The notes beneath the pieces were generated by a model, which was not told where the DNA came from, did no database searches, and worked only from the letters and a program-made list of their open reading frames with translations. From NCBI GenBank assembly GCA_910588885.1, contig CAJUSQ010000042.1, forward strand, positions 1 through 20,605: DNA of 20,605 nucleotides, given 5' to 3'. Made by a program: the position numbers and the translations under genes. Positions within the stretch are counted from its first letter, which is position 1. Each line of letters begins with the position of its first letter. The DNA is from an uncultured Lachnospiraceae bacterium. Lineage in GTDB: Bacteria > Bacillota > Clostridia > Lachnospirales > Lachnospiraceae. Shown piece after piece: positions 5,352 to 13,281 of the stretch.

Positions 5352-7643
5352 GTGGCATCCAGAAAGAAGAAAAGTTTTAAATTTTTAAAATACATGCAGA
5401 AAAAGATGCTGATTATGTTTCTGCTGATTTTTTTGCTTTTAACGGCTTTGGTGGTAAGGCTGATGTACATACAACAGACCAAGGGCAGCAAATATGAGCG
5501 GATCGTGCTGGGGCAGCAGGGCTTTGACAGCCAGACCATCCCCTTTCGCCGGGGGGATATTTATGATGCCAAGGGGACGCTTCTGGCTACCAGCGAAGAC
5601 GTTTATAATGTCATTGTGGACTGTAAGCTGATCCATGAGGATAAGAATTATCTGGAGCCTACCATACAGGCCGTATTGACCTGTTTTGACGATGTGACGG
5701 ACGAGGAGATCCGGACTTTGCTGGAAGAGCGGCCCGACAGCCAGTATTATGTGCTGCGCAAGCGGCTTCCTTATGATAAAATACAGAAGTTCATCGAAAT
5801 TCAGGATGCTGTCTATACGGAGGGGAAGCAAAAAGGGGAAAAAATAAACCCCAATGTAAAGGGGATCTGGTTTGAAAAGGAGTACATCCGCAATTATCCC
5901 TATGACAAGCTGGCCTGCAAGGTACTGGGCTTTACGACCTCCGGAAACGTGGGCATCGGCGGGCTGGAGGATTACTACAACGATACCTTAAACGGGATCA
6001 GCGGAAGACAGTACGGCTTTTTGAATTCCGACAATAATTTTGAGAAGACGATTAAGGATGCGGTAAACGGAAACAGCTTGGTTACTACCATAGACCGGAA
6101 CGTGCAGGAGATTGTAGAGCGGAAGATTGGGGAATTCGATGCTGCCCACCGGAATGAACATACGGTGGGGCCGGGAAGTATGAATACGGCGGTCCTGGTT
6201 ATGAATCCCAATAACGGAGAGATTATTGCCATGGCGGACAGTACGGGCTACAGCCTGAACGATCCCTGGAACGATGAGCTTTTGGCTGCCTATTGTGCGG
6301 ATTATCAGGGATATACGCCGGAGGCCTTTGCGGCATTGGGACAAGAAGCCAAGCTGGATATGCTCAACGCCATGTGGCAGAATTTTTGCATTACCTTTAC
6401 CTATGAGCCGGGTTCCACCGTGAAGCCTTTGACGGTGGCGGCGGGGCTGGATACCGGGAAGCTGACAGGAGAAGAAACATATGTTTGCGACGGCGGTGAG
6501 GTGGTAGGGCCTCACCAGATCAACTGTGTCAATACCAACGGCCATGGGCTGGAAACCTTAGAGCAGGCGATTATGAATTCCTGCAATGATGCTTTGATGC
6601 AGATCGGGTTTCAAATCGGGGTGGATCTGTTCTGCAAATATCAGAATATCTTTCATATCGGGCTTCGGACCGGAATTGACCTGCCCGGAGAGGCCAGGAC
6701 CGATTCTTTGATCTACACCAAGGATACCATGGGGGATGTATCGTTGGCGACCAATGCGTTCGGACAGAATTACAACATGACCATGATCCAGGTGGCGTCG
6801 GCCTTTGCGTCGGTCATTAACGGCGGCTATTATTACCAGCCCCATCTGGTGAAAAAGATTGTGGATGAAAATGGCGGGACCGTACAGACGATGGAACCGA
6901 TGCTGCTGAAGCAGACGATTTCCGGGCAGACCAGTGATACGGTACGGGGGTATCTGGTGAATACGGTGGCAGCAGGCACGGGACGGAGCGCAAAGGTGCC
7001 GGGATATTCCATGGGCGGTAAGACCGGGACGGCCCAGAAGCAGCCCCGGGAGAACCGGAAGTTTCTGGTTTCCTTTATCGGTTTTGCACCGGCGGAAAAT
7101 CCCCAGGTGCTTGTTTACGTGGTGATCAATGAGCCGAATCTGGAGAATCAGGCCCAGAGCAGCATGGCTACGAACCTGGCCCGGGAGATTATGGCGGAGA
7201 TTTTTCCTTATCTGAATATCTTTCCGGATGAACCGGTGGATGTACCGGAAGAAGGCCAGGCCCCCGAGGGCGGCGAGGCAGGCGTCCAGAATCCGGAGGG
7301 CGGAGAGGGCGTCGAGGGCGGCAGTCCCGAAGGCGGGGAGGCCGGAAATCCGGAAGGTAACCCTGCGGAGGGAAGTCCCGAGGGCGGAGAAAACGGCGAA
7401 GGGGGCGTCCAGAATCCGGACGGCGGCGAAGGGACCGGAGACAATCCGGCCGGAGACGGCGGCGAAGAGGGCGGACAGGGCCCGGGAGACGGAACGGGCA
7501 GTCCGGAGGGCGGCGAAAGCGGCGGAGCCGGGAACAATACGGGGCAGGGCGGCAGTCCCGAAGGCGGGGAAGGCGGCAGTCCGGAGGGCGCCGATCCTGC
7601 ATTGCCGCCGGAAGAAGACTATACGGGGGATATTTTAAATTAA
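5352..7643 (+). CDS. Class B penicillin-binding protein (FtsI/PbpB-like) with acidic Gly/Glu/Pro tail
   Basis: 763 residues from a GTG start. It has a basic N terminus, one membrane helix (about 19-38), a PBP dimerisation domain (about 60-235) and a transpeptidase domain (about 275-620). Active-site motifs are complete: STVK at 355-358 (catalytic Ser355), SCN at 410-412 and KTGT at 557-560. It should cross-link septal peptidoglycan outside the membrane as the partner of FtsW. Its place directly after ftsL argues for the vegetative divisome PBP. It lacks PASTA domains. Residues about 626-763 are a low-complexity tail built from units such as SPEGGE, NPEGGEG and GEGGVQNP, encoded by very GC-rich repetitive DNA. 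The start has only a weak ribosome site (AAGGGTAG about 8 nt upstream); the first ATG, at 5397, would cut the basic leader. Confidence 0.92.
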   Translation: MASRKKKSFKFLKYMQKKMLIMFLLIFLLLTALVVRLMYIQQTKGSKYERIVLGQQGFDSQTIPFRRGDIYDAKGTLLATSEDVYNVIVDCKLIHEDKNYLEPTIQAVLTCFDDVTDEEIRTLLEERPDSQYYVLRKRLPYDKIQKFIEIQDAVYTEGKQKGEKINPNVKGIWFEKEYIRNYPYDKLACKVLGFTTSGNVGIGGLEDYYNDTLNGISGRQYGFLNSDNNFEKTIKDAVNGNSLVTTIDRNVQEIVERKIGEFDAAHRNEHTVGPGSMNTAVLVMNPNNGEIIAMADSTGYSLNDPWNDELLAAYCADYQGYTPEAFAALGQEAKLDMLNAMWQNFCITFTYEPGSTVKPLTVAAGLDTGKLTGEETYVCDGGEVVGPHQINCVNTNGHGLETLEQAIMNSCNDALMQIGFQIGVDLFCKYQNIFHIGLRTGIDLPGEARTDSLIYTKDTMGDVSLATNAFGQNYNMTMIQVASAFASVINGGYYYQPHLVKKIVDENGGTVQTMEPMLLKQTISGQTSDTVRGYLVNTVAAGTGRSAKVPGYSMGGKTGTAQKQPRENRKFLVSFIGFAPAENPQVLVYVVINEPNLENQAQSSMATNLAREIMAEIFPYLNIFPDEPVDVPEEGQAPEGGEAGVQNPEGGEGVEGGSPEGGEAGNPEGNPAEGSPEGGENGEGGVQNPDGGEGTGDNPAGDGGEEGGQGPGDGTGSPEGGESGGAGNNTGQGGSPEGGEGGSPEGADPALPPEEDYTGDILN
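7254..7610 (+). repeat. GC-rich degenerate repeats encoding the PBP tail
   Basis: The 3' end of the PBP gene contains repeated segments. A 17-bp direct repeat (GGCGTCCAGAATCCGGA) occurs at 7281-7297 and 7404-7420. A 23-bp match beginning GGCGGCAGTCCCGAAGG occurs near 7317 and 7548. All copies keep the reading frame. GC content is visibly higher than in neighbouring genes. Confidence 0.75.
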
Positions 7644-7752
7644 CAGCGGTTCATGGGTCACGGCAAATCCCCTGTGGTTTTGGCAGGAAGCAGGGCTGCC
7701 GGAAGGGACGGCGTTCCATTTTTTTGAAGGAAGGATGGATAAGTAACAGAAA

Positions 7753-7781
7753 TTGACACATAACCTCATAAAGAGAGTAAT
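7753..7781 (+). promoter_or_regulatory. Possible internal promoter before the SpoVD-like gene
   Basis: A perfect -35 TTGACA (7753-7758) with AGTAAT 17 bp downstream (7776-7781), a weak -10 lacking the key A at -11. TAATAA at 7778-7783 would need a 19-bp spacer. If used, initiation near 7788 would exclude the left arm of the hairpin at 7762-7808. Confidence 0.4.
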
Positions 7782-7808
7782 AAACTATAGTAACAGCTTT
7801 ATGAGGTT
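7762..7808 (+). promoter_or_regulatory. Inverted repeat that would mask the SpoVD-like ribosome binding site
   Basis: A perfect 12-bp inverted repeat: AACCTCATAAAG (7762-7773) and CTTTATGAGGTT (7797-7808), loop 23 nt. The only well-placed Shine-Dalgarno, GAGG (7803-7806, 8 nt before ATG 7815), lies inside the right arm and pairs with CCTC in the left arm. The left arm overlaps the spacer of the internal promoter. A short T run after the right arm means weak termination is an alternative role. Confidence 0.65.
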
Positions 7809-7814
7809 TTAGGC

Positions 7815-9641
7815 ATGCAGCGGAATAAAACATATAACCGGAAAAAAATCCTGCTGATTTTTGCAGCAATCCTTTTGGTTCTTCTGTTCCTGGGAGGACG
7901 GCTTGTATATCTGATGATTTTCTGCTCGGAATATTATGGGCAGAAAGCGGAAACCCTCCATGAGCGGGAGCGGGATATCAAAGCGGCCCGGGGGAAGATT
8001 ATTGATGCCACGGGTACGGTTCTGGCAACGAACCGGACGGTCTGTACGATTTCCGTTATTCACAGCCAGCTGGAGGATCAGGAAAAGGTCATTGAAGTGC
8101 TCTGCAGGGAGCTGGGGCTTTCGGAAGAAACCGTGCGCAAGCGGGTGGAGAAGGTGAGCGCCATTGAGCGGGTCAAATCCAATGTAGACAAGGAAACCGG
8201 GGATAAAATCCGCTCCTACAACCTTGCCGGGGTAAAAGTAGACGAAGATTATAAGCGTTACTACCCCTATGATTCCCTGGCTTCCAAAGTGCTGGGGTTT
8301 ACCGGAGGAGATAACCAGGGAATTATCGGCCTGGAAGTAAAATACGAGGAATACTTAAAAGGAACAAATGGAAAAATATTAACATTGACCGATGCGAGAG
8401 GTGTTGAGATTGAAAATGCCGGAGAGCGCAGGGCAGAGCCCATAGACGGCAACAACCTGCATATCAGCCTGGATTACAATATACAGATGTATGCCCAGCA
8501 GGCCGCCACGAAGGTGATGGAGGCCAAGGAAGCAGACAGCGTTTCCGTGATTGTCATGAATCCTCAAAACGGGGAAATTATGGCAATGGTAAATGTACCG
8601 GAATTTAACCTGAATGATCCCTTTACCCTGAATACGGTCAGCGGCCCGGAAGAAGGGACGGAGGGGACAGAGGATCCGGCCGGGGAAACCGAAGGACAGG
8701 AAGCGGGAGAAACGGCGGCCATGACTGAGGAGAAGAAGCAGGAGCTTTTAAACCAGATGTGGCGGAACCAGTGTATCAACGATACCTATGAGCCGGGCTC
8801 CACCTTTAAAATCATTACGGCTTCCGCGGCCATGGAGCAGAAGGTAGTGTCCCTGAATGACAGCTTTTACTGTCCCGGGTACAAGATGGTGGAGGATCGC
8901 CGGATCCGGTGCCACAAGATTGCGGGCCACGGGGCAGAGGATTTTACCCAGGGAATTATGAATTCCTGTAATCCGGTGTTTATTGAGCTGGGGTTAAGGC
9001 TTGGCATTGACAATATGTATCAGTATTTTTCGCAGTTCGGGCTGCTTTCCAAGACCCACATTGATCTTCCGGGGGAAGCGGCCACCATTATGCATAAAAA
9101 GGAGAATATGGGCCAGGTGGAGCTGGCGACCGTGTCCTTTGGCCAGTCCTTCCAGATTACGCCGATCCAGCTGGCCACCACAGTTTCTTCCTTAATTAAT
9201 GGCGGCAACCGGATCACCCCGCATTTCGGGGTGGCGATCAAGGATAACCAGGGAAATCTGGTGGAGGAGCTGCAATACGAAACCCAGGAAGGGATTGTAT
9301 CTTCCGAAACCTCTGAAACCCTTCGGATGCTGCTGGAAAAGGTGGTGTCCGAAGGCTCGGGAAAACGGGCATATATCGAAGGATTTTCCATCGGAGGCAA
9401 AACCGCTACTTCCCAGACCCTGCCCAGAAGCGCACACCGCTATATTTCCTCTTTTGTGGGCTTTTCTCCGGCAGAGGATCCCCAGGTGCTGGCGTTGGTG
9501 ATTATCAACAACCCTCAGGGCGTCTATTATGGGGGGACCATAGCCGCTCCGGTGGTTCAGGAGATTTTTTCCAATATCCTGCCCTATCTTGGAATCGAGC
9601 GGACGGTGCAGCCGGAGACAATGGAGGAAGAGGGCGCTTAG
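7815..9641 (+). CDS. Class B penicillin-binding protein, SpoVD-like
   Basis: 608 residues. A membrane helix (about 12-34) precedes a dimerisation domain (about 55-215) and a transpeptidase domain (about 240-590). STFK is at 329-332 (catalytic Ser329) and SCN at 384-386. The third motif reads KTA (529-531) instead of KTG, a variant I associate with clostridial SpoVD-type proteins. A glycine/acid-rich insert (about 277-305) interrupts the domain before the catalytic serine. Being the second of two adjacent PBPs resembles the pbpB-spoVD pair of Bacillus, where SpoVD makes spore cortex peptidoglycan in the mother cell; the same role is inferred here. It lacks PASTA repeats. The leader hairpin suggests that it is expressed apart from the upstream genes. 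Confidence 0.88.
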   Translation: MQRNKTYNRKKILLIFAAILLVLLFLGGRLVYLMIFCSEYYGQKAETLHERERDIKAARGKIIDATGTVLATNRTVCTISVIHSQLEDQEKVIEVLCRELGLSEETVRKRVEKVSAIERVKSNVDKETGDKIRSYNLAGVKVDEDYKRYYPYDSLASKVLGFTGGDNQGIIGLEVKYEEYLKGTNGKILTLTDARGVEIENAGERRAEPIDGNNLHISLDYNIQMYAQQAATKVMEAKEADSVSVIVMNPQNGEIMAMVNVPEFNLNDPFTLNTVSGPEEGTEGTEDPAGETEGQEAGETAAMTEEKKQELLNQMWRNQCINDTYEPGSTFKIITASAAMEQKVVSLNDSFYCPGYKMVEDRRIRCHKIAGHGAEDFTQGIMNSCNPVFIELGLRLGIDNMYQYFSQFGLLSKTHIDLPGEAATIMHKKENMGQVELATVSFGQSFQITPIQLATTVSSLINGGNRITPHFGVAIKDNQGNLVEELQYETQEGIVSSETSETLRMLLEKVVSEGSGKRAYIEGFSIGGKTATSQTLPRSAHRYISSFVGFSPAEDPQVLALVIINNPQGVYYGGTIAAPVVQEIFSNILPYLGIERTVQPETMEEEGA

Positions 9642-9669
9642 GCAGGTAAAAATGGCAGAAAAACAGAAG

Positions 9670-9681
9670 GAACATATGTTC
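9670..9681. promoter_or_regulatory. LexA (SOS) box-like palindrome before mraY
   Basis: GAACATATGTTC is a perfect 12-bp palindrome equal to the core of the Gram-positive LexA/DinR box (GAAC-N4-GTTC, consensus CGAACATATGTTCG). It lies just upstream of an extended -10 element, in the usual position of a repressor over the -35 region. Binding is inferred. Confidence 0.5.
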
Positions 9682-9696
9682 TTCTTCGCAAAGAGA

Positions 9697-9705
9697 TGTT
9701 AATAT
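9697..9705 (+). promoter_or_regulatory. Possible extended -10 promoter before mraY
   Basis: TGTTAATAT is an extended -10 (TGN plus TAATAT). The 17-bp -35 position is poor and falls in the palindrome at 9670-9681. It would drive mraY-murD-ftsW-ftsQ with a leader of about 57 nt. Confidence 0.35.
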
Positions 9706-9727
9706 CAGAAAAACAGGTAGAGTATTT

Positions 9728-9744
9728 CCCGCAGATCCTGCGGG
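9728..9744 (+). other. Perfect hairpin in the mraY leader
   Basis: CCCGCAG, ATC loop, CTGCGGG: a 7-bp GC-rich stem 24 nt upstream of the mraY start. There is no T-tract, so it is not a terminator. It may stabilise the RNA 5' end or mark a processing site. Confidence 0.4.
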
Positions 9745-9768
9745 CGAAGATCAAAGAGGTGGAAAAAT

Positions 9769-10734
9769 ATGGCAGAGCTTATCGTAATTCCGGTGGTAGC
9801 GGCGTTTGCGGTTACGGCGCTTTTAGGGCCGATCATCATTCCCTTTTTAAGAAGGCTGAAAATCGGCCAGACCGAGCGTAAGGAGCTGAAATCCCATTTG
9901 AAAAAGGCCGGGACGCCGACGATGGGCGGATTGATGATCCTGGCAGGAGTGATCCTGACTTCTGTATTCTATATTAAGGATTATCCGAAAATTGTCCCGA
10001 TTCTGTTCGTAACCATTGGGTTCGGCATCATTGGATTTTTAGACGATTATCTGAAGGTGGTGCTGAAACGTACCGACGGGCTGCTGCCCTGGCAGAAGAT
10101 GCTTCTGCAGATCGCCGTAACGGGAATCTTCATATATTATATCTGGAATTTTACGGACGTTTCTCTGGCAATGCTGATCCCCTTTACCGGAGGGGTTGAA
10201 AACGGATTGTATTTGGATCTGGGCTGGATGGTCATTCCCGTCATGTTCCTGGCAATTATCGGAACCGTGAACGGGGCCAATTTTACCGACGGCATAGACG
10301 GCCTGGCTTCCAGTGTAACCGTATTGATTGCCACCTTTTTTACGGTAGTTGCCATCGGGACCGGAAGCGGGATCGAGCCCATTACCTGTGCAGTGGTAGG
10401 GGCGCTTCTGGGCTTTCTGCTGTTTAATGTGTATCCGGCCAGTGTTTTCATGGGGGATACAGGCTCCCTGGCCCTGGGGGGCTTTGTGGCATCGTCAGCT
10501 TATATGATGCAGATGCCGATCTTTATCCTGATTGTGGCACTGGTCTATTGGGTTGAGATTTTTTCTGTCATTATTCAGGTGACTTACTTTAAAAAAACAG
10601 GCGGGAAGCGGATTTTCCGTATGGCCCCGATTCACCATCACTTTGAGCTGGGCGGCTGGTCCGAAACCAGGGTAGTGGCAGTATTTTCGATTGTTACGGC
10701 GATACTGTGCCTGTTGGCACTGCTTGGGATCTGA
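9769..10734 (+). CDS. mraY: Phospho-N-acetylmuramoyl-pentapeptide-transferase MraY
   Basis: 321 residues, a polytopic membrane enzyme. It transfers phospho-MurNAc-pentapeptide from UDP to undecaprenyl phosphate, making lipid I on the cytoplasmic face. Diagnostic blocks are present: KKAGTPTMGG (45-54), FLDDYLK (90-96, Asp pair), NFTDGIDGLA (171-180), MGDTGSLALGG (228-238) and PIHHHFEL (287-294). The start has GAGGTGG 6 nt upstream. The gene ends 13 bp before murD, so both are cotranscribed. In many dcw clusters murE and murF precede mraY; here two PBP genes do. Confidence 0.97.
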   Translation: MAELIVIPVVAAFAVTALLGPIIIPFLRRLKIGQTERKELKSHLKKAGTPTMGGLMILAGVILTSVFYIKDYPKIVPILFVTIGFGIIGFLDDYLKVVLKRTDGLLPWQKMLLQIAVTGIFIYYIWNFTDVSLAMLIPFTGGVENGLYLDLGWMVIPVMFLAIIGTVNGANFTDGIDGLASSVTVLIATFFTVVAIGTGSGIEPITCAVVGALLGFLLFNVYPASVFMGDTGSLALGGFVASSAYMMQMPIFILIVALVYWVEIFSVIIQVTYFKKTGGKRIFRMAPIHHHFELGGWSETRVVAVFSIVTAILCLLALLGI

Positions 10735-10747
10735 AAGGAGTATTTTC

Positions 10748-12115
10748 ATGAGCCGGATGGAACAAAATTTTCTTGTCTTTGGAACAGGAATCAGCGGAAT
10801 TGCAGCCTGCAGGCTTCTGCGGAACAAACACTGCAGGGTGGTTTTATATGACGGAAATGCGGATTTAGATGTGGAGGGCCTTCGGGCAAAGGAACCATGG
10901 CTTGCGGAGGTTCCCATCTATGCCGGGACATTGCCCCGGGAGGTGGCAGAACAAACGGAGATTGCGGTATTAAGCCCCGGTGTGCCTGTGGATCTTCCTA
11001 TTGTAAAGGAATGGGAGACCGGCGGAATCCGGATCTGGGGAGAAATCGAGCTGGCCTATGTATTCGGCCGGGGCCGGATACTGGCGGTGACGGGAACCAA
11101 TGGGAAAACCACCACCACCTCCCTTTTGGGGGAAATTATGAAACGTGCATTTGCGGATGTGCAGGTGGTGGGCAATATCGGGATTCCCTATACCCAGGTG
11201 GCGGATGCTACCACGGATGCTACCGTTGTGGCTGCGGAAATCAGCAGCTTCCAGCTGGAAACCATACATACGTTCTGTCCGGAGATCTCCGCAATCCTGA
11301 ATATTACGCCGGATCATCTGAACCGCCATCACACCATGGAGAATTATCAAAAGGCAAAGATGGCCATTACGAAAAATCAGACGGAAAGCCAGACCTGTGT
11401 TTTGAATTATGAGGACGAAATCCTGCGGGAGTTCGGAAGCAGGCTGAAGCAGAGGGTTATTTATTTTTCCAGCCGGCGGAAGCTGGAGGCCGGGATCTAC
11501 CTGGAAGGAGAGGAGATCCGGTATGCCTGGGAAGGCCAAAAGCGGCTGGTCTGCAATATTTCGGAGCTTCAGATTTTCGGAAGGCATAATTATGAGAATG
11601 TGATGGCGGCTGCAGCGATGGCAATCGCCTTTGGCGTACCGGATACGCAAATCCGGGATGCCCTTCGGGAATTTAGGGCCGTAGAGCACCGGATCGAATA
11701 TGTAACCGAAAAGCGGGGCGTCCGGTTTTTCAATGACTCCAAAGGAACCAATCCGGACGCGGCGATCCAGGCGGTGAAGGCGATGCAGTGGCCCACCCTG
11801 CTGATCGGCGGCGGTTACGATAAAGGCTCCGATTATGAGGAGTGGATTCGGGCCTTTGAGGGAAAGGTGAAAAAATTCGTGCTCTTGGGAGCTACCAGGG
11901 AGAAAATAGCGGAAACGGCGAAATCCTGCGGATTTCCGGCAGAGGATATTATTTTTGCGGAAGACTTAAGGGAAGCGGTGGATGTTTGTTATGAAAATGC
12001 AAAAGAAGGAGATGCCGTATTGCTTTCCCCGGCCTGTGCCAGCTGGGGCATGTTCCAAAATTATGAGGAACGGGGCAATTCGTTTAAAGAAATGGTAAAA
12101 GAGCTGGAGGAGTGA
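10748..12115 (+). CDS. murD: UDP-N-acetylmuramoyl-L-alanine--D-glutamate ligase MurD
   Basis: 455 residues. It adds D-glutamate to UDP-MurNAc-L-Ala with ATP in the cytoplasm. The N-terminal Rossmann-like domain shows FGTGISGIAA (11-20) and LSPGVP. The ATP-binding loop TGTNGKTTTTS begins at residue 115. Further Mur ligase blocks are AEISSFQLE, ITPDHLNRH, GRHNYENVMAA, FNDSKGTNPDA and LLIGGGYDKG. LSPACASWGMFQNYEERG near the end is typical of MurD. The start at 10748 is fixed by AAAGGAG and by the conserved N terminus; the frame is open further upstream inside mraY. The stop lies 4 nt before ftsW, with the ftsW ribosome site in the last murD codons. Confidence 0.97.
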   Translation: MSRMEQNFLVFGTGISGIAACRLLRNKHCRVVLYDGNADLDVEGLRAKEPWLAEVPIYAGTLPREVAEQTEIAVLSPGVPVDLPIVKEWETGGIRIWGEIELAYVFGRGRILAVTGTNGKTTTTSLLGEIMKRAFADVQVVGNIGIPYTQVADATTDATVVAAEISSFQLETIHTFCPEISAILNITPDHLNRHHTMENYQKAKMAITKNQTESQTCVLNYEDEILREFGSRLKQRVIYFSSRRKLEAGIYLEGEEIRYAWEGQKRLVCNISELQIFGRHNYENVMAAAAMAIAFGVPDTQIRDALREFRAVEHRIEYVTEKRGVRFFNDSKGTNPDAAIQAVKAMQWPTLLIGGGYDKGSDYEEWIRAFEGKVKKFVLLGATREKIAETAKSCGFPAEDIIFAEDLREAVDVCYENAKEGDAVLLSPACASWGMFQNYEERGNSFKEMVKELEE

Positions 12116-12119
12116 ATGC

Positions 12120-13217
12120 ATGAAGGAAAAACGCGTCCGGTACTTTGATTACAGCCTTCTGTTCATTGTAATTTTCCTGGTCTGCTTCGGACTGATGATG
12201 CTGTACAGCACAAGTTCCTACAACGGCCAGCTGAAGTTTCACGATGCGGCGTATTATTTGAAGAAGCAGCTGTTTGCCACAAGCCTGGGTTTGCTGGCTA
12301 TGTTTATCGTATCGAAGATAGACTACCATGTGTGGAAATCCTTTTGGCTTCTGGCATATATCGCAGGTTTTGGCATGTGTGTCCTGGTTCTTCTGGTAGC
12401 CGACGAGAAAAAGGGGTCGAAACGATGGCTGGAGATCGGAGGCATGTCCTTCCAGCCCTCGGAGCTGGCAAAGCTCGCAATCATCATTTTCCTTGCCGTA
12501 ATTATCAGCAAGATGCCGGCTAAAATGGGAAAGCTGTCTACCATTGTGAAAGTAGTGGGCATGACGCTTCCCATGGTCGGGATTGTTGCGGTAGAGAACT
12601 TAAGTACAGCCATTATTATTTTGGGGATTGCCATTGCCCTGATCTTTGTGGCAAGTCCCAAGTATATGCAGTTCATCGTCTTAGGGGGCGTGGTGGTTTC
12701 GGTAGGGGCCGTCTTTATCCTGACCGCCAGTTACCGTATGGAGCGTTTAAAAATCTGGCTGGAACCGGAGAAGCATGAAAAGGGCTACCAAACCTTACAG
12801 GGACTGTATGCTATCGGCTCCGGCGGGCTCTTTGGAAAAGGGCTTGGTGCAAGCATGCAGAAGCTGGGATTTGTGCCGGAAGCGCAGAATGACATGATTT
12901 TTTCCATTATATGCGAAGAATTGGGGCTGTTTGGGGCAATTTGCGTGATTCTGATGTTTCTGCTTCTGATTTGGCGTTTTATGGTAATTGCCAATAATGC
13001 GCAGGATCTGTACGGGGCGCTGATTGTAACCGGGATTATGGCCCATATTTCCATTCAGGTTATTTTAAACATCGCAGTTGTAACGAACAGTATCCCCAAT
13101 ACGGGAATTTCCCTGCCGTTTATCAGTTATGGGGGAACGTCAGTTCTGTTTTTGCTGTCGGAAATGGGGCTGGCCTTAAGTGTGTCCAGGGGAATCCGGT
13201 TTGATATGGAGGAATAG
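12120..13217 (+). CDS. ftsW: SEDS-family peptidoglycan glycosyltransferase FtsW (or SpoVE-like)
   Basis: 365 residues with about ten membrane helices. SEDS proteins polymerise lipid II into glycan strands with a class B PBP partner. Family blocks include QPSELAK (112-118), VENLSTAIII, FVPEAQNDMIFSIICEELG with the likely catalytic Asp258, and TGISLPFISYGGTS near the C terminus. GGAGGAG (12106-12112) lies 7 nt before the ATG and inside the end of murD, implying translational coupling. In Bacillus the SEDS gene at this place is spoVE, so a dual vegetative and sporulation role is possible with the two PBPs upstream. The first helix begins right after a short basic N terminus. Confidence 0.94.
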   Translation: MKEKRVRYFDYSLLFIVIFLVCFGLMMLYSTSSYNGQLKFHDAAYYLKKQLFATSLGLLAMFIVSKIDYHVWKSFWLLAYIAGFGMCVLVLLVADEKKGSKRWLEIGGMSFQPSELAKLAIIIFLAVIISKMPAKMGKLSTIVKVVGMTLPMVGIVAVENLSTAIIILGIAIALIFVASPKYMQFIVLGGVVVSVGAVFILTASYRMERLKIWLEPEKHEKGYQTLQGLYAIGSGGLFGKGLGASMQKLGFVPEAQNDMIFSIICEELGLFGAICVILMFLLLIWRFMVIANNAQDLYGALIVTGIMAHISIQVILNIAVVTNSIPNTGISLPFISYGGTSVLFLLSEMGLALSVSRGIRFDMEE

Positions 13218-13281
13218 CATCGGCCGGGCGTTTACATGAATCCGGAGGAAGGTATCGGCCGGATCAGAAAGGGGGAATCGG

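Noticed and set aside
7189..7638. Pro/Arg-rich ORFs on both strands over the PBP tail
   Set aside because: These are alternative readings of the repetitive GC-rich DNA that encodes the Gly/Glu tail; they have no starts with ribosome sites.
7700..7727. Terminator between the two PBP genes (short GC stem then T7)
   Set aside because: Only 4-bp stems (GCCG/CGGC or GGAA/TTCC) can form before the T run, too weak to call.
7737..7766. Sigma-E-type promoter for the SpoVD-like gene (GATAAG and CATAACCT)
   Set aside because: Spacing is about right, but both elements miss several consensus bases. Sigma-E control remains likely by analogy only.
9696..9881. 61-codon ORF upstream of and overlapping mraY
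   Set aside because: It runs out of frame into the conserved mraY start, lacks a good ribosome site, and its start lies on the possible -10 element.
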